Shown: positions 62,495 through 64,000 of the stretch, piece by piece
Position numbering within the stretch: position 1 is the first letter of the stretch
How the letters are laid out: the number at the start of each line of letters is the position of its first letter
Assembly (NCBI RefSeq): GCF_001192835.1
Contig: NZ_DF968182.1
Span: 504,349-568,348, forward strand
Source: Lentimicrobium saccharophilum
Lineage (GTDB): Bacteria; Bacteroidota; Bacteroidia; Bacteroidales; Lentimicrobiaceae
DNA: 64,000 nt
Direction: 5' to 3'
Translations under genes and position numbers: made by a program
Notes under the pieces: generated by a model
Told to the model about the DNA's origin: nothing
What the model saw: the letters and a program-made list of their open reading frames with translations, nothing else
Database searches by the model: none

Positions 62495-63841
62495 TTATTT
62501 TCTGATTTGTGCGCCTCTGATGGCATAGAAGAAGATATACAGGTAACAGATGGCCGGGACAATAAATGCCCAGGTGTAGCCAAAATTGTCAGCCACGCCT
62601 CCCATAATGGGCGGAATAATAGCTCCGCCAAGGATGAGCGAGTTGATCAGACCTGAAGCGCTGCTGAGTTCTGCATTATCAAGGTCTTTAACCGCCAGCG
62701 AGAAAATATTGGGAAACATAATTGAATTGAAAAGACCGATTGAAATTATGGTCCACAGCGCGACATTCCCTGTGGTAAAAGTGGTAAGCAGGTCGAGTGC
62801 TGCGGCAACCAATGCAAAAATGGCCAGGGTTTTTGCAGCTTTACCTGTTCCGATCTGCATGATCAGGAAGTTGGCAAAGGCAACCCCAAGAAAAACGCCT
62901 CCGATATTCCAGTTCCATCCGGTGACAAATGCGCCGGAAACAAGTGCGAGTATCAGAACAGGGATGGCATAAGTGATTTTCTTTGAAACGCTGATGCCTG
63001 AGAACATAAATGAGCCAAAGAATCGGCCAACCATGGCTCCGCCCCAATAGATGGCGGCATAGGTTGAGGCTTCTTCACCGGTCATCATCAGGGATTTCTT
63101 GAGATAATTCACGATCAGACCTGCATTTCCTACTTCAGCACCAACGTAGGTAAAAATGGCCAGAGCGCCCAGCACAACATGGGGATATTTGAGAATGCTT
63201 TTCTTTTCTTTCTTTTCAGCGGCAATCACCGGGAGTTTGATCGACATCAGAATTACGGCCACGAGGATAACGCCGATTCCCATGATGATAAATGGCAACG
63301 GTACTTTTTCAGCGGCTTCCAATGCATAGTCAGGACTCAAAGGGTTTAATCCCCTGAAAATTGCCACGGAGATCAGCCAGGGGGCGATCATGGTGGCGAT
63401 GGAATTCAATGCCTGGGTGAGGTTGAGGCGGCTTGAAGCCGATTTTTCAGGGCCGATCGCAGTGACATAAGGATTTGCAGCAACCTGCAGAAAAACAACT
63501 CCTGTAGCCAATACAAAAGTGCCTAGCAGAAAAATAGGGAACGATGGGAGCCTGGATGCAGGTATGTAAATAAAACTACCCAGTGCCATCAGGACCAATC
63601 CGGCAATGACCGTTGACTTGTACCCGATCCGGTCTATCAGTTTACCCGTGGGGATTGACATAATCGGATAAGCAATAAAAAAAGCGGAAGCAAGTAGCTG
63701 GGCCCCGAACTCCGAGAGGCCGAAGATTTCCTTGATGGGGGCTGACAACGTAACAATAAATGTTGTTGCAAATCCAAAAATGAAAAAAATGGCTCCAAAG
63801 GCAGACATTCCTACTCTGAAACTGTTGTCCTGTTTACTCAT
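62495..63841 (-). CDS. Sugar MFS transporter, FucP/GluP (FHS) family
   Basis: A 448-aa inner-membrane symporter with twelve hydrophobic segments. The start (FGAIFFIFGFATTFIVTLSA, then PIKEIFGLSEFGAQLLASAFF), the loop GKLIDRIGYKS and ATGVVFLQVAANPYVTAIGP with RLNLTQALNSIAT are the hallmarks of the FucP/glucose-galactose transporter group. It would take up the monosaccharide or disaccharide released by the neighbouring hydrolase. It is first in the operon with that hydrolase. The upstream 159 bp to the window edge contain TAACTTTA on the minus strand, one base short of the -7 consensus, and no gene. Confidence 0.93.
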   Translation of the reverse strand: MSKQDNSFRVGMSAFGAIFFIFGFATTFIVTLSAPIKEIFGLSEFGAQLLASAFFIAYPIMSIPTGKLIDRIGYKSTVIAGLVLMALGSFIYIPASRLPSFPIFLLGTFVLATGVVFLQVAANPYVTAIGPEKSASSRLNLTQALNSIATMIAPWLISVAIFRGLNPLSPDYALEAAEKVPLPFIIMGIGVILVAVILMSIKLPVIAAEKKEKKSILKYPHVVLGALAIFTYVGAEVGNAGLIVNYLKKSLMMTGEEASTYAAIYWGGAMVGRFFGSFMFSGISVSKKITYAIPVLILALVSGAFVTGWNWNIGGVFLGVAFANFLIMQIGTGKAAKTLAIFALVAAALDLLTTFTTGNVALWTIISIGLFNSIMFPNIFSLAVKDLDNAELSSASGLINSLILGGAIIPPIMGGVADNFGYTWAFIVPAICYLYIFFYAIRGAQIRK

Positions 63842-64000
63842 AAAAATTTAGTTTTAGGTGAATTTGAATCTGTATGCTGAAACACCTGTGCCGAATACAG
63901 ATGCCAGGCGGTAAATTCATAAAGTTAATACAATTTCCCGAACGGGAGTTTCCGATCCATTTTTTCTCTTTTGAAATTGCATAGGGGCAAATTCATTGAC

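Overview
The window comes from a bacterium of the phylum Bacteroidota, most likely an environmental or digester-type Bacteroidales relative. Five proteins carry type IX secretion (T9SS) C-terminal sorting domains. There is a SusC/SusD pair, a FecI-type sigma factor with a FecR anti-sigma factor, and a UMF1-type transporter. Many genes have the Bacteroidota -7 promoter box TAnnTTTG just upstream, and Shine-Dalgarno sites are weak or absent. No rRNA, tRNA, CRISPR array or phage module was seen.

Layout. 1-7.5 kb: partial M3 peptidase, EcsC-like protein, UMF1 transporter, small zinc-ribbon membrane protein, POTRA-less Omp85-type barrel, and a secreted peptidylarginine deiminase that keeps the catalytic and specificity residues of Porphyromonas gingivalis PPAD at a constant offset. 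7.8-23.1 kb: an ECF sigma / FecR / STN-plus-barrel signalling operon followed by two large T9SS-exported surface proteins (1046 and 2564 aa). A 28-bp element lies both in front of fecR and in the 1.18-kb gap before the 2564-aa gene, which suggests the sigma factor controls both. 23.2-40.5 kb: mostly housekeeping genes (ABC-F ATPase; RND exporter / rmlA / polyprenyl synthase operon; 2-hydroxyacid dehydrogenase; lysS; alpha/beta hydrolase; transaldolase; PfkB kinase; a degenerate-GTPase EF-G paralogue; a GH30 enzyme). 40.6-43.9 kb: an Old Yellow Enzyme gene next to two near-identical REP-associated transposase (RAYT) genes in an array of palindromic repeats. 44-47.4 kb: a beta-oxidation-type operon (crotonase, 3-hydroxyacyl-CoA dehydrogenase, frameshifted thiolase).

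47.6-63.8 kb: a polysaccharide-utilisation-like locus on the minus strand (FucP-type sugar transporter, glucoamylase/GH144-like T9SS hydrolase, SusC, SusD and a T9SS protein with repeated binding-type modules). Three unrelated insertion sequences have entered it. An ISL3/ISAon1-like element splits the T9SS protein gene with an exact 8-bp target duplication. An IS256-family element sits next to susD with an 8-bp duplication. An IS1634-like element sits in the susC signal-peptide region and is flanked by a perfect-looking 390-bp direct repeat. The locus looks recently damaged.

The most interesting items are the PPAD-like enzyme, the shared ECF promoter element with its unusual sensor gene, the IS1634-like element with its 390-bp repeats, the RAYT/REP array and the EF-G paralogue without GTPase residues.
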